Counted from the stretch's first letter, positions 54,770 to 64,000 are shown. The stretch: DNA of 64,000 nt from Pseudomonas syringae KCTC 12500 (GCF_000507185.2 NZ_AYTM02000002.1:2565501-2629500), one strand, 5' to 3'. Made by a program: numbers and translations. Notes: generated by a model from the letters alone, not told the origin.

Positions 54770-54774
54770 CCCCA

Positions 54775-57700
54775 ATGACGCTCAACCCGCTGCAATCAAC
54801 CCCAGGCACTGCAACTGCCCACCCCGCATCTGTCGTGACCAGGCGCTCTGCCTTGCGTCTGTTCTGCGAGGCCCTTGTCGGGCTGACACCGGATGCCGAA
54901 TACCGCGATAACGCACTGCTCAGTTCGCTCGATGAGCGGCTGGCCAAGCCCGACATACAGGCCTCGGTAGCGCTCAGACTGGCGGCGATACCCGCCAATG
55001 AATGGCCCGACAGTGACCTGCAGGTCGATCCTTCGACGGCGATGTCGTTGGCTACCCGTGGCGAGTATCTGCGCCGGCTCGCGGCCCATGTGGTCAATCC
55101 CGGTAACGCACGCTGGCTTGACGCCGCTATCCGCGACGCCACCCTGGTACCGGGCATGCGCACGCTTTCTCTGGCGATCAGCCTCAGGTCCGAGCATTCA
55201 GGATTATCATTCGAGTCGCTGATAGCGCTTGCTGCCCTGTTGCTGATGCCGGCGTTGCATTCAAGCAGCGAGCCGGACAAGTCGCTGCCCAGCGCTCATA
55301 GCCTTGATGTGGATGTCCCGGCGCTTGAGGTCTGGAGCACGGTGCGGCATCTCGATTACCTGTTTCAACAATCAGGTATCGAGCTGCTGTGCGAGCTTGA
55401 TGCCACGGAAAGCTATCTGCGGTTCAGCCCCCACGACACCTGGTCTGCCTTGAGCCAGACCGCCCAGTTCAAATCGCTCTTCGCACCGCTGCTGGGTTAC
55501 ATGGACTGGTACGGAGGGCGGCCTGGAGAACAGGCGTCGCCGCGCATTACGCAGGCGCTCGCCGGGCGAGTGATCGCTGATCGGGTTGCGGCGACTGTGC
55601 AGCTCGATGGCGAGCCGCTGGACGTTGCCCTGCGCCGCGGCTGGGTGTGTGAATACAGCCATGTCCAGCTTTACGACAGGGTTCGTCAGTTGATTCGTGC
55701 GCACTATCCGCAGGCGCGTTCCAGCACCCTCGACATGCTGTGTTACCTGTTTTTACGCGAGGTGATGCCTGAGCTTCTGGTGGCGAGTGTCCCCGATCAT
55801 CTTCAATACGGGCGCTCGTTGCAAAGTGTGGCGCTGATTCACAGCGTTGCGCTGGTCGAGGCGCTGACGCCAGGTCTGTCGCAAATCGCACCTTATGATG
55901 AGCTGGTCAGGGTCAGTGCGGGTCTGGCTCAGTCGAGCGATGCCGGGATTCATGCCTTGTGGGCGCGCACGCTGGTGGTCCCGGCCTTGCGCTACGCCAC
56001 TGCGCAGGGCGTTATTCAAGGGGCGGGCACTGACGATGTACATCAGGCAACCGCCGGGCAGATCAGTCAGGCGCTGGCTTTTCTGAATAATCAGCAGGCG
56101 TTGCATGCGGAGGAGTTGAACAGCCTGCTGGGAATAAAGCCTGCGGACCGAAAGAAGCTGGCGCACCAGATGCTGGAGAAAGCAGGCGTCGATCAGCGGC
56201 TGTGGGATCAGAGCATCAAGATCGATCACTGGCCAATATTGCAGGCGCACGGGTTTACGGTGGCAGCATCCTACTCCCTGGATCGTGTGATAGCCGCTGG
56301 CAAGCCGCAAGCGACGGTTGTCGAGCTGCTGATGATGGGCGAGGTGTATATCGAGGGGCAGCCTACGATTCCCGATGCCTACGCCAGTGCTTTTGATCGG
56401 TTTCAGCAATCGCTGGTCAGTGCACAAGCCCGCATCATCAGGCGACTGTTGTCCGAAATGCAGGCGCAGCATCGAAATACCCTGTTGAACTCGACTTGCG
56501 AGGTCAGTCGGGTGCGATTCGGCGCACAAGAGGGCACGCAGGGGCTCTTCATTCGATGCCAGCAAGGCGACCACCGCAGCGACTTTCACGGTCACTCGGT
56601 GAACGAGCGTTTTTTCGAGCTGATACCGGCAGCCGGTGTAGCCGGTGAGGTGCATCAAGCCTTCACCTATGAGGTCGAGGGTGTCACGTGGTCGGGCACT
56701 ATTCCGATTACCGAAGCGCTCAGCCGCAAACAGGCTCACCAGCGGCGTATCGAAAAAGCCAGCGTTACGCCCTTATGGCCAATGGACAGCGACGCTTACC
56801 TCAACGGCACCGTTTCACGCTCCGCGATCGCTTATCACCGACCGCAGCCAGGAACGCTGGTGCCCTCCGGCGACTTGATCTTCCAGGCCGATGCCGATCA
56901 GCAAAGCGCTTTGGAACATCTGGCGAACAAGGCCGCAGCACATTTGCTTGACCGGTTTTTCGAGCAAAGCAAGGCGCTGCATCTGCATGAGACGGAATGG
57001 GAAAAAATCTGGGCCAGGGAGCGCGAGTTCGCTGACATGGCTGCGCGGCTGATCATTCCTTTTTATGGCTGCATCAAGGACCTGGCCAGCGGTGATCGGT
57101 CTGGCAGCGTGGTCCTCGACTGCGTGACGGATCTGGCTTTCGCGCTGATTCCGCTTGGACAGTTCGCCGGCTCGACGGCTCGAATCATCCTGCGGGCTGG
57201 CGAAATGAGTGTCGAGTCAGTCGCCAGACTCACCGGCAAGGCAGTCAGCACATTGATCGGCGGCCTGGCAGAGCAGAGTGCCGTGTTCGCCGTGCGAGAC
57301 CTGGGGCGGTGTGGATTGAAACTGGGCGTGCGTGGCTGGTCTGCACTGCTGGAGGAGGTGCCGTCGCTGCGCACCGTGTTTTCATCTCAGTCACTGCTCG
57401 ATACCGTCTTCGGTCTGGACAAAGGCATGTATCGACTCGCCGACAGCGTGGCAACGCCACTGCCGGTGAATGTGGAGTCTGTGGACAGGGTCGTGATGGT
57501 CGATGGCAGACGCGATGTGGCTGTACGCGATGTCGGTACCGCGCAACAGCCGGACTTGAGGCTTTGCGATCCGCGATCCGACGCAGTATTCGGGAAAAGA
57601 CTGACGCCCCTGTCGCAGAACAATCTCACGGAGTTTTCAGTTTTTTCAGCGCAGGAGCGTATAGGCCCCGAGCATTACCCGGCCATCGCGCCGGTTATCC

Positions 57701-59436
57701 CGGTCGGTGAGGGGGCCTGTGAGATACGAATCGTCGAAGGCTGTAAGGTGCAGACCATCGAGAGGGAGGAGGGGGTATTCGATATCCTCGTGGATGAGCG
57801 GATCTACCACCTCGACACCCACGCCCACGATGCGGCGCTGCGCACGTTGGCGGTCGAGAGGCTTTCTCGACGTTCCGCTTCGTTGCAGGAAAACGAAGCG
57901 GTCTGTCGGGTTCGACGTAACCTGATACAGGCTCCCTGCAGCCACGGTGTGAAGCTGATAACGCCTGCGCCAGAGCCGATAAGCGAAGGCTCTACGTCCC
58001 CCACACGCACTGGCAAATATCCGAGTAATGCGATGGACGCCCGCGAATTCGGCCTGGCCCGACTGTCGCTGGGTGCCGACTCCACGATTCCGGACATTGA
58101 TGTCTTCGTCAACGAAGGCAAGTTCTGCAAATGGGCTGATACCGCTGAACCCTCCGCCTCCACCTCGACGCAAGCACCTGCGGGAAAAGGGGTCGTAGCG
58201 CTTTCCGACGCCGAGCGAGCGCTCTTTGCGTTGCCCGAGACGCCAGTTTACTTGTCAGAGTTTTCTGGTGCGCTGACGGAGAAAGGGCTTTTGGGGCTGC
58301 CGGAAAACTTCCCGTTGCAAGACGCCTTCTGGATATATGTGCACATACCTGTCATCGAGCTCGGGCCTATCGCATCGGGCATCGCAGATGCCCGAACCCT
58401 GCGTGGTATCCGGCTGGATACGGAGAGCGTGCCCTGGATTTATATCGAGCCGGACACAGGCGTTTTCTACAAGGCTGCCATCACCGGGAGTGGGCTCGAG
58501 TTGAAGTTTTCCCGTGTGACCGATGTGGCGCAGATCAACGAGTACATCAGAGTTTCCGAACAGTATCGACTGGTTCGTGAGCTTCCCGATGCCGAGCAGG
58601 ACCAGGAAAATATTGCACGTCTGCTGTTTGACCTGCTGGACGATTCCACGCGCGACGAATGGCTTGTGTCCTGGGCAGAACCCGTCAAGAACTACAACGA
58701 CTATGTGCAGTGGTGCATGGCTAATCAGAAGCCGAATGATCTCCTGCGATTTGCCGCGAATATCATGTCTGGCGAGGATATTCAGAAGAAATTCGTTGAA
58801 CTGGCCAGGAACAGCATTCCGGATTTCAAAAAAATCACCCAGCGAAGCCTGCCGGAACAGCAGCATATTGTCGAAGTGCTCAATCACCTGCTGCCGACAC
58901 AGGGTTCTCCGATCAAATGGGAGAGGTTGAACCTGGAAAGTATCGTGATGCCCAATGCACCCAAACGAATAATGAAGCAGGTCAGGGGCGCCAATCTGTC
59001 TTTTCTGCAGGCTTACACCGAGTCGGGCGAGCGGATCGTCTACTACGCGCTTTCCGGAGGCAAAAAAGCCCGGGACCTGAAGCTGCAGCCAGACGTCGCC
59101 GAGCAAACCGAGCGGGTCATCGACGGGGTGATCTACTGTGATGCAAGGGCCCGCATGGCCGGGCGTCAGCCTGATCCGGGTTTTACCAGTTTGCCGGTCA
59201 TCAGGGACGTCGATCATCTGGTGGTCAGGAAATTCGGGCGTCACCTCGATTCTGAAAGGCTGATTGCGACGATCTTCAAGGAAGATATGGCGTCTACCAG
59301 CCTGACCCATATCAAGGTGTTCACCGTGATGGAAACCTGCCGCTCTTGTGGCGGATTCGTTTTGCCCCGCTTGAAACTCGACTTTCCCGAGGCGCACTTT
59401 TCCGTGACGTACCTCAAGCCTTATCAGGCCTCCTGA
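54775..59436 (+). CDS. Giant protein with C-terminal toxin-type deaminase domain
   Basis: This is one intact frame of 1553 residues. There is no Sec signal peptide. Most of the chain is not recognised; a hydrophobic stretch at about residues 755-840 (LIIPFYGCIKDLAS, LAFALIPLGQFAG) recalls a membrane-insertion region of large toxins. Residues 1405-1553 fit the deaminase fold of bacterial toxins: GERIVYYALSGGKK, GRHLDSERLIATIF with E1494, strand IKVFTVM, and ETCRSCGGF with C1522 and C1525, then DFPEAHFSVTYL. This matches the layout [D/H]xE ... CxxC ... FPxxxxxV of zinc-dependent nucleic-acid or nucleoside deaminases. Delivery route and target are unknown; no immunity-like neighbour and no Hrp box were seen. 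Confidence 0.7.
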   Translation: MTLNPLQSTPGTATAHPASVVTRRSALRLFCEALVGLTPDAEYRDNALLSSLDERLAKPDIQASVALRLAAIPANEWPDSDLQVDPSTAMSLATRGEYLRRLAAHVVNPGNARWLDAAIRDATLVPGMRTLSLAISLRSEHSGLSFESLIALAALLLMPALHSSSEPDKSLPSAHSLDVDVPALEVWSTVRHLDYLFQQSGIELLCELDATESYLRFSPHDTWSALSQTAQFKSLFAPLLGYMDWYGGRPGEQASPRITQALAGRVIADRVAATVQLDGEPLDVALRRGWVCEYSHVQLYDRVRQLIRAHYPQARSSTLDMLCYLFLREVMPELLVASVPDHLQYGRSLQSVALIHSVALVEALTPGLSQIAPYDELVRVSAGLAQSSDAGIHALWARTLVVPALRYATAQGVIQGAGTDDVHQATAGQISQALAFLNNQQALHAEELNSLLGIKPADRKKLAHQMLEKAGVDQRLWDQSIKIDHWPILQAHGFTVAASYSLDRVIAAGKPQATVVELLMMGEVYIEGQPTIPDAYASAFDRFQQSLVSAQARIIRRLLSEMQAQHRNTLLNSTCEVSRVRFGAQEGTQGLFIRCQQGDHRSDFHGHSVNERFFELIPAAGVAGEVHQAFTYEVEGVTWSGTIPITEALSRKQAHQRRIEKASVTPLWPMDSDAYLNGTVSRSAIAYHRPQPGTLVPSGDLIFQADADQQSALEHLANKAAAHLLDRFFEQSKALHLHETEWEKIWAREREFADMAARLIIPFYGCIKDLASGDRSGSVVLDCVTDLAFALIPLGQFAGSTARIILRAGEMSVESVARLTGKAVSTLIGGLAEQSAVFAVRDLGRCGLKLGVRGWSALLEEVPSLRTVFSSQSLLDTVFGLDKGMYRLADSVATPLPVNVESVDRVVMVDGRRDVAVRDVGTAQQPDLRLCDPRSDAVFGKRLTPLSQNNLTEFSVFSAQERIGPEHYPAIAPVIPVGEGACEIRIVEGCKVQTIEREEGVFDILVDERIYHLDTHAHDAALRTLAVERLSRRSASLQENEAVCRVRRNLIQAPCSHGVKLITPAPEPISEGSTSPTRTGKYPSNAMDAREFGLARLSLGADSTIPDIDVFVNEGKFCKWADTAEPSASTSTQAPAGKGVVALSDAERALFALPETPVYLSEFSGALTEKGLLGLPENFPLQDAFWIYVHIPVIELGPIASGIADARTLRGIRLDTESVPWIYIEPDTGVFYKAAITGSGLELKFSRVTDVAQINEYIRVSEQYRLVRELPDAEQDQENIARLLFDLLDDSTRDEWLVSWAEPVKNYNDYVQWCMANQKPNDLLRFAANIMSGEDIQKKFVELARNSIPDFKKITQRSLPEQQHIVEVLNHLLPTQGSPIKWERLNLESIVMPNAPKRIMKQVRGANLSFLQAYTESGERIVYYALSGGKKARDLKLQPDVAEQTERVIDGVIYCDARARMAGRQPDPGFTSLPVIRDVDHLVVRKFGRHLDSERLIATIFKEDMASTSLTHIKVFTVMETCRSCGGFVLPRLKLDFPEAHFSVTYLKPYQAS

Positions 59437-59595
59437 CCGAGTCAGCCTTGCGCGGTGTGACACGACACCGCGTACCGGGCCTCTGGCGTGCCTTCCTTGA
59501 CGCTTCATTGATGTCCGATTGATACCCTTGCATCCTCTTCTGCCTGCAAGGCTGCTAGGCTTGGCACCCAGTGCCCTTGAACCCGACCCATCCCG

Positions 59596-60498
59596 ATGCT
59601 TGAACGCCTGCTTATCCTGTTTGCCCTGATGTTGACTGTGCAGTCGGCCGGGGCTGTCACGATTTATAAGTTCACCGATGCCGATGGCGTGGTGTCCTTT
59701 TCGGACCGGCCGACGCCCGGCGCATCGGTCATGGTGTTTCGGGACCGCATGGTCGAGCGTATCGACGGCCAGGTGCATTTGAGTGTCAGGCGTGAAAAGG
59801 GCGTACACAGCCTGTACGTGCGCAACGATCTGTACGCCCCGGTCGAAGTTGAACTCAAGCTCTCCAGTGTGACCAACGTGCTGGGGGTGTCTGGCTCGTC
59901 AGCGACGCTGCGCCGCACGATCCCTGCGCGCAGCAACCAGCGCGTGGTGGTCTTGAGCCCCAAGGTGGGGAGCAAGCCGATGAACTACGCCTCGGTGCTG
60001 AGTTCGACCCTGGGTGATCCCAAGGGCTCGGTGCAGGCCTATAAATACCCGCTGCCGTGGATTGGCGGGCCGTTTCGCCTGACTCAGGGACCGAATGGCA
60101 GATACAGCCATTACGGCGTCAAGGGGCGCTATGCAATGGACATCGCCATGCCGGAGGGGACGCCGATCATTGCCGCGCGCGGCGGTACGGTGGTGAAGAT
60201 CGAAAACAGCCAGTCAGGGCGGGGCTCGAATGCGTCAGGCAACTTTGTGCGCATTCTGCACGAGGACGGCACGATGGGCGTCTACCTGCACCTCATGCGC
60301 GGCTCAGTGAGTGTCAGGGAAGGTCAACGGGTCAGCGTCGGAACAGCACTGGCGCGGTCGGGCAACACCGGCAACAGCACCGGCCCGCACCTGCACTTCG
60401 TCGTGCAGCGCAACTCGGGCAATGAACTGATCTCGATCCCCTACGAATTCGCCACCCCCGTGCAGAGCCTGCCCAACTTCGCCGTCGGCGGGAATTGA
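59596..60498 (+). CDS. M23-family endopeptidase with DUF4124 N-terminus
   Basis: This 300-residue protein has a signal peptide ending near AGA. Residues 20-55 (VTIYKFTDADGVVSFSDRPTPG) are a DUF4124 segment. The C-terminal LytM domain has the zinc site HYGVKGRYAMDIAMPEG (His, Asp) and HLHFVV (His), plus GNTGNSTGPHLHF. All four catalytic residues seem present. It probably cleaves peptidoglycan cross-links in the periplasm. It is separated from the giant gene by 159 bp and has its own ribosome site, so a functional link is not implied. Confidence 0.9.
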   Translation: MLERLLILFALMLTVQSAGAVTIYKFTDADGVVSFSDRPTPGASVMVFRDRMVERIDGQVHLSVRREKGVHSLYVRNDLYAPVEVELKLSSVTNVLGVSGSSATLRRTIPARSNQRVVVLSPKVGSKPMNYASVLSSTLGDPKGSVQAYKYPLPWIGGPFRLTQGPNGRYSHYGVKGRYAMDIAMPEGTPIIAARGGTVVKIENSQSGRGSNASGNFVRILHEDGTMGVYLHLMRGSVSVREGQRVSVGTALARSGNTGNSTGPHLHFVVQRNSGNELISIPYEFATPVQSLPNFAVGGN

Positions 60499-60558
60499 GG
60501 GGGAGCCATTCGTAGCTCCACGCCCTGCGTCCGATCCTGAACAGGCGGCGCTGATCGG

Positions 60559-61899
60559 TCAGTCCAGCTTCAGCACCTTGGCCAGGACGATTTTCGGGCC
60601 TTTCATCTTTTTGATGATGATGCGCAGGCCTTCCACTTCCAGTTGTTCCTCTTCTTCCGGCACACGCTTGAGCGTGTCGTAGATCAAACCGGCCAGTGTC
60701 TCGGCTTCAATGTGATCCAGGTCGATGCCCAGCAGGCGCTCGATCTTGAACAATGGCGTATCACCGCGTACCAGCAGTTTGCCCGGCTGATAGGCAAGAA
60801 TGCCGCGTTCCACCTTGCGGTGTTCGTCCTGGATGTCGCCCACCAGTACTTCGAGCACGTCTTCCATGGTCAGGTAGCCCACGATCTTGCCGTCGGCTTC
60901 TTCCACCACGGCGAAGTGCGCGCCACCCTTGCGGAACTGCTCAAGCAACTGCGACAGCGGCATGTGCCGGGAAACACGTTCCAGCGGGCGGGTCAGCTCG
61001 GCGAGGTTGAACGATTCCGGAATATGGTCCAGCGCTGCCAGCTCCAGCAGCAGGTCCTTGATGTGCAGCAGCCCGACGAACTCGCCACGTTCAGCGTCAT
61101 ACAGCGGATAACGGCTGAATTTGTGACGGCGGAACAAGGCGAGGATTTCCTTGAGCGGCGCGTTGAAGTCCAGCGACACCATGTCTTCGCGGGAGTTGGC
61201 CCAGTCGACCACTTCCAGCTCGCCCATTTCCACCGCCGACGCCAGCACGCGCATGCCCTGATCGCTGGGGTCCTGGCCACGGCTGGAGTGCAGGATCAGT
61301 TTCAGCTCGTCGCGGCTGTAGCTGTGTTCATGGTGCGGGCCGGGCTCACCCTGGCCGGCGATGCGCAGAATGGCGTTGGCGCTGGCATTGAGCAGGTAGA
61401 TGGCCGGGTACATCAACCAATAGAAGAAGTACAACGGCGCCGCTGTCCACAGCGACAGCAGCTCCGGCTTGCGGATCGCCCAGGATTTGGGGGCCAGCTC
61501 GCCGATCACGATGTGCAGATAGGAAATGATGAAGAAGGCGGTAAAGAACGACACGCCCTTGATCAATTCCGGAGTGTCCACGCCCACCGCCGCGAGCAAC
61601 GGCTCCAGCAGGTGCGCGAAGGCCGGTTCACCGACCCAGCCCAGGCCCAGAGAGGCGAGGGTGATACCCAACTGGCAGGCCGAAAGGTAGGCATCCAGCT
61701 GGCCATGGACCTTGCGCAGAATGTGCCCGCGCCAGCCGTTCTTGTCGGCAATGGCTTCAACCTTGGTCGAGCGCAGTTTGACCATGGCGAACTCTGCCGC
61801 AACGAAAAAACCGTTGAGCAGGACCAGGAACAAAGCAAACAGAATCATGCCGAAATCGGCGAAGAGTGAAGACAGGTTAAAGCTAGGGGAAGGGTCCAT
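60559..61899 (-). CDS. CNNM/CorC-HlyC-type membrane protein with CBS domains
   Basis: This 446-residue protein has a DUF21/CNNM membrane domain with four helices in residues 1-200 (LFALFLVLLNGFFVAAEFAMVKLRSTK, LGITLASLGLGWVGEPAF). Two CBS motifs follow (about 215-345: SREDMVSLDFNAPLKEILALFRRHKFSRYPLYD; VGYLTMEDVLEVLVGDIQDEH) and a CorC_HlyC domain to the C-terminus. Members transport or sense magnesium/cobalt; older annotations call them hemolysins without good reason. Confidence 0.9.
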   Translation of the reverse strand: MDPSPSFNLSSLFADFGMILFALFLVLLNGFFVAAEFAMVKLRSTKVEAIADKNGWRGHILRKVHGQLDAYLSACQLGITLASLGLGWVGEPAFAHLLEPLLAAVGVDTPELIKGVSFFTAFFIISYLHIVIGELAPKSWAIRKPELLSLWTAAPLYFFYWLMYPAIYLLNASANAILRIAGQGEPGPHHEHSYSRDELKLILHSSRGQDPSDQGMRVLASAVEMGELEVVDWANSREDMVSLDFNAPLKEILALFRRHKFSRYPLYDAERGEFVGLLHIKDLLLELAALDHIPESFNLAELTRPLERVSRHMPLSQLLEQFRKGGAHFAVVEEADGKIVGYLTMEDVLEVLVGDIQDEHRKVERGILAYQPGKLLVRGDTPLFKIERLLGIDLDHIEAETLAGLIYDTLKRVPEEEEQLEVEGLRIIIKKMKGPKIVLAKVLKLD

Positions 61900-61998
61900 G
61901 ATGGGGTTTTGCAGGGTCCGTATTAACAGGAAGAGGGTCGTGTCACGCCAGAGAAGACGCTATGAACCCGGCAATGTAGCGGCTCGAAGCAGGATTGC

Positions 61999-63321
61999 CT
62001 AGTAGTCTGAATCGTCGCTTGCGGGTTTGGACAACTGACCGCTGGCAAAGTGACAGGTAAAAACACTGCCCTTGCCAAGAACACTGTTGATCTCGAGATT
62101 GCCGCGATGGCGCAGCAGCACGTGTTTGACGATGGCCAGCCCGAGCCCTGTACCGCCGGTATTGGACGCGCGGCTGGTATCGACCCGGTAGAAGCGCTCG
62201 GTCAGGCGCGGCAGGTGTTTGGTCTCGATGCCGATCCCCGAATCCTGCACGCTCAGGTGCGCGCCCCGTTCGTCGGCCCACCAGCGAACACGGATCACGC
62301 CCTCGGCCGGGGTGTATTTGACGGCATTGAAGATCAGGTTGGAAAACGCGCTGCGCAGTTCGCTTTCGCTGCCCTTGAGGCGCATGTTGCTTTCCAGGCT
62401 GAGGTGGATCTGCTGGTTCTTGCTGCCCGACAGCGCGTTGGCATCGGCGGTGATGGTCTTGAGCAGGGAATTGACGATCACCGGGTGGTTGTCCGAGGGG
62501 TAATCGGTGGCCTCGAGCTTGGCCAGCAACAGCAGGTCATTGAGCAGCGTCTGCATGCGCCCGCCTTGCTGATGCATCTGTTGCAGCGCACGGACCCAGC
62601 GTGGGTTGACCTCGTCCACGTTATCGAGCAGCGTTTCCAGGTAGCCGAAGATCACCGTGAGCGGCGTGCGCAGCTCGTGAGACACGTTGGCGACGAAGTC
62701 TTTGCGCATCTGTTCCAGCTGATGAATGCGCGTCACGTCGCGCACCAGCATCAGATGCTCATTGTTGCCATAACGGGTGATCAGCAACTGAATGCGCAGG
62801 CGATCGTTGGTCGGCGACGGGATTTCCAGCGGCTCGCTGTAGTCGCCCAGCGCAAAGTATTCCTTGAAGCGTGGATGCCGTACCAGATTGGTCACGGGCT
62901 GCCCGCTGTCCTGCGGCGTCTTCAGGCCCAGCAGGGTTTCGGCAGCACGGTTCCACCACTCCAGGTTGCCGTCGCTGTCGAGCATGATCACGGCATCACG
63001 CAGCGCGGCGGTGGACTCCTGCACGCGGTCGATAACGGCCTGAAGGCGGCCACGAACGCGCTGGTCCCGGCGCTGCAGGTGGTAGATGCTGTCGAAGACT
63101 TCGCCCCACAGACCGTAACCGTCCGGAGGCGGCTCGTCGGCCTTGTGGCTGCTCAGCCAGTCGTGCAGGCGTAACAGCTGCTTGAGGGTCCAGGCCAGGT
63201 ACAGCCCCAGCCCGGCGGCCAGGCTCCAGGCATACTGCCCACTGATCAGGCCGACCAACAGGCAGGCGGTGACCAGCAACAACATGTGGCGTATCAGAGT
63301 GCCATGCCAATTTTGATTCAA
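61999..63321 (-). CDS. phoR: Phosphate regulon sensor kinase
   Basis: This 440-residue protein has two N-terminal membrane segments (residues 8-45), a linker, a PAS domain (100-200, DAVIMLDSDGNLEWWNRAAETLLG), a HisKA domain with phospho-accepting H215 in VSHELRTPLTVIFGYLETL and an ATPase domain with LIFNAVKYTPAEG (N box), DSGIGIE (G1) and GGTGLGLAIVKHVL (G2). No large periplasmic sensor domain is present, as usual for PhoR, which is controlled through PhoU/Pst. It phosphorylates PhoB, encoded just upstream on the same strand. Confidence 0.96.
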   Translation of the reverse strand: MNQNWHGTLIRHMLLLVTACLLVGLISGQYAWSLAAGLGLYLAWTLKQLLRLHDWLSSHKADEPPPDGYGLWGEVFDSIYHLQRRDQRVRGRLQAVIDRVQESTAALRDAVIMLDSDGNLEWWNRAAETLLGLKTPQDSGQPVTNLVRHPRFKEYFALGDYSEPLEIPSPTNDRLRIQLLITRYGNNEHLMLVRDVTRIHQLEQMRKDFVANVSHELRTPLTVIFGYLETLLDNVDEVNPRWVRALQQMHQQGGRMQTLLNDLLLLAKLEATDYPSDNHPVIVNSLLKTITADANALSGSKNQQIHLSLESNMRLKGSESELRSAFSNLIFNAVKYTPAEGVIRVRWWADERGAHLSVQDSGIGIETKHLPRLTERFYRVDTSRASNTGGTGLGLAIVKHVLLRHRGNLEINSVLGKGSVFTCHFASGQLSKPASDDSDY

Positions 63322-63381
63322 TTAGGGGTAAATCCTTGTCTGGTCTGCACTGGCCATTGCCCTGCGTCGACGCAGCGGTTT

Positions 63382-64000
63382 TCAGCTCTTGGTCGAGAAA
63401 CGATAGCCCGTGCCGCGCACGGTTTGTACCAGATTTTCATAGGCATCCCCCAAAGCCTTGCGCAGGCGGCGGATGTGAACATCGACGGTGCGTTCTTCGA
63501 CGTAGACGTTGCCGCCCCACACCTGATCCAGCAACTGACCGCGTGTGTAGGCGCGCTCCTGGTGGGTCATGAAGAACTGCAGCAGACGGTATTCGGTCGG
63601 GCCCATTTCGGCCGGTTTGCCGTCGATGGTGACCCGGTGGCTGATCGGGTCGAGCAGCAGGCCGCCGACTTCGATGGGCGCTTCGCCGTCAGTCGGGCCA
63701 GCGCGACGCAGCACGGCCTTGAGGCGTGCCACCAGCTCGCGCGGCGAGAAAGGCTTGGTGATGTAATCGTCGGCGCCCACTTCCAGGCCCTGAATCTTGT
63801 TGTCCTCTTCGCCCTTGGCGGTGAGCATGATGATCGGGATGTCCCCGGTCAGTTCGTCACGCTTGAGGCGCCGGGCCAGTTCGATGCCGGAGGTGCCAGG
63901 CAGCATCCAGTCGAGCAGAATCAGGTCAGGCTTGCGATCCACGATGATCGCGTGGGCCTGCTGAGAGTTTTCGGCTTCAATACAGTCGTATCCAGCCATT
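63382..64000 (-). CDS. phoB: Phosphate regulon response regulator, N-terminus cut by window end
   Basis: The visible 206 residues begin inside the receiver domain ([25 protein letters not shown]); about 25 residues with the acidic pair lie beyond the window. The phospho-acceptor Asp is in [13 protein letters not shown], the conserved Lys in [10 protein letters not shown]. The OmpR-type winged helix follows ([47 protein letters not shown]). PhoB binds Pho boxes such as those at 46574 and 47758. It precedes phoR by 60 bp in the same transcript. Confidence 0.96.
   Translation of the reverse strand, partial: MAGYDCIEAENSQQAHAIIVDRKPDLILLDWMLPGTSGIELARRLKRDELTGDIPIIMLTAKGEEDNKIQGLEVGADDYITKPFSPRELVARLKAVLRRAGPTDGEAPIEVGGLLLDPISHRVTIDGKPAEMGPTEYRLLQFFMTHQERAYTRGQLLDQVWGGNVYVEERTVDVHIRRLRKALGDAYENLVQTVRGTGYRFSTKS

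Noticed and set aside
54600-54774. Hrp box (GGAACC...CCAC) before the giant deaminase gene
   Set aside because: No such pair could be found by eye, so type III secretion control is not supported.
59596-60498. M23 endopeptidase as immunity or activation partner of the giant deaminase protein
   Set aside because: It is separated by 159 bp, has its own signals and a standard peptidoglycan hydrolase layout; no evidence for a functional link.
60559-61899. Hemolysin annotation for the CBS-domain membrane protein
   Set aside because: The domain order is that of CNNM/CorC metal-related proteins; nothing suggests a secreted hemolysin.

Overview
The window is a GC-rich chromosomal segment from a fluorescent Pseudomonas, most likely of the P. 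syringae group. This rests on recognisable gene content (DadA/DadX with PauR and cytochrome c5, long Pseudomonas-type PstC/PstA, N-acetylglutamate synthase ArgA, DUF2388 and DUF1127 small proteins), on Pseudomonas-type extragenic palindromes whose core is GTAGGAGCGGACTTGTCCGC, and on gene order that, from memory, follows several P. aeruginosa PAO1 blocks. No tRNA or rRNA gene and no CRISPR array was seen. Both window edges cut genes: an MFS transporter on the left and phoB on the right.

Layout. 1-10 kb: MFS transporter tail, a phospholipase-D-like lipoprotein, a MocR regulator, then the D-amino-acid/polyamine block (FAD oxidoreductase, YkgJ-type protein, dadR, dadA, RidA-like, dadX, pauR-like, cytochrome c5). 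10-18.4 kb: a CoA-transferase/hydrolase, an Mpo1-like membrane protein, a Crp-like regulator, an iron-type ABC binding protein and permease without ATPase, and gcvT-gcvH. 18.4-19.8 kb: an AT-richer island with one unrecognised gene and several strong hairpins, where gcvP might have been expected. 19.8-28.3 kb: DUF2388 protein, an orphan GspE-type ATPase, a possible ACT-like small protein, an Lrp regulator, an array of six 156-bp repeats, a CYTH-CHAD triphosphatase, argE and argA. 28.4-29.8 kb: an IS3-family element whose right end truncates a PaiB-like gene. 30-34 kb: a second MocR regulator with a 12-bp DnaA-box-like repeat inside its linker, a YeeE-type sulfur transporter and a bestrophin. 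34-39.5 kb: asparaginase, alanine/sodium symporter, aspartase and a divergent LysR regulator, which together would take asparagine to aspartate to fumarate. 39.5-46.5 kb: a secreted metzincin-like protein, purE-purK, small membrane and exported proteins, a mutarotase, a thioesterase and an MHS-type MFS transporter. 46.6-53.5 kb: the phosphate system pstS, pstC, pstA, pstB, phoU, with two Pho boxes; phoR-phoB closes the window. Between them lie a CheY-like regulator with a PilZ-like tail, a 1553-residue protein, an M23 endopeptidase and a CorC/HlyC-type membrane protein.

The most interesting single object is the 1553-residue protein at 54775-59436. Its last 150 residues carry the layout of a toxin-type zinc nucleoside/nucleic-acid deaminase (a DSER motif followed by ETCRSCG), joined to a very long, otherwise unrecognised N-terminal part. 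No immunity-like gene lies beside it, and an 11-bp inverted repeat covers its ribosome binding region. Other points worth a look are the 156-bp repeat array, the IS3-linked deletion, the in-gene DnaA-box-like repeat, the secreted metzincin-like protein and a leader hairpin before purE.
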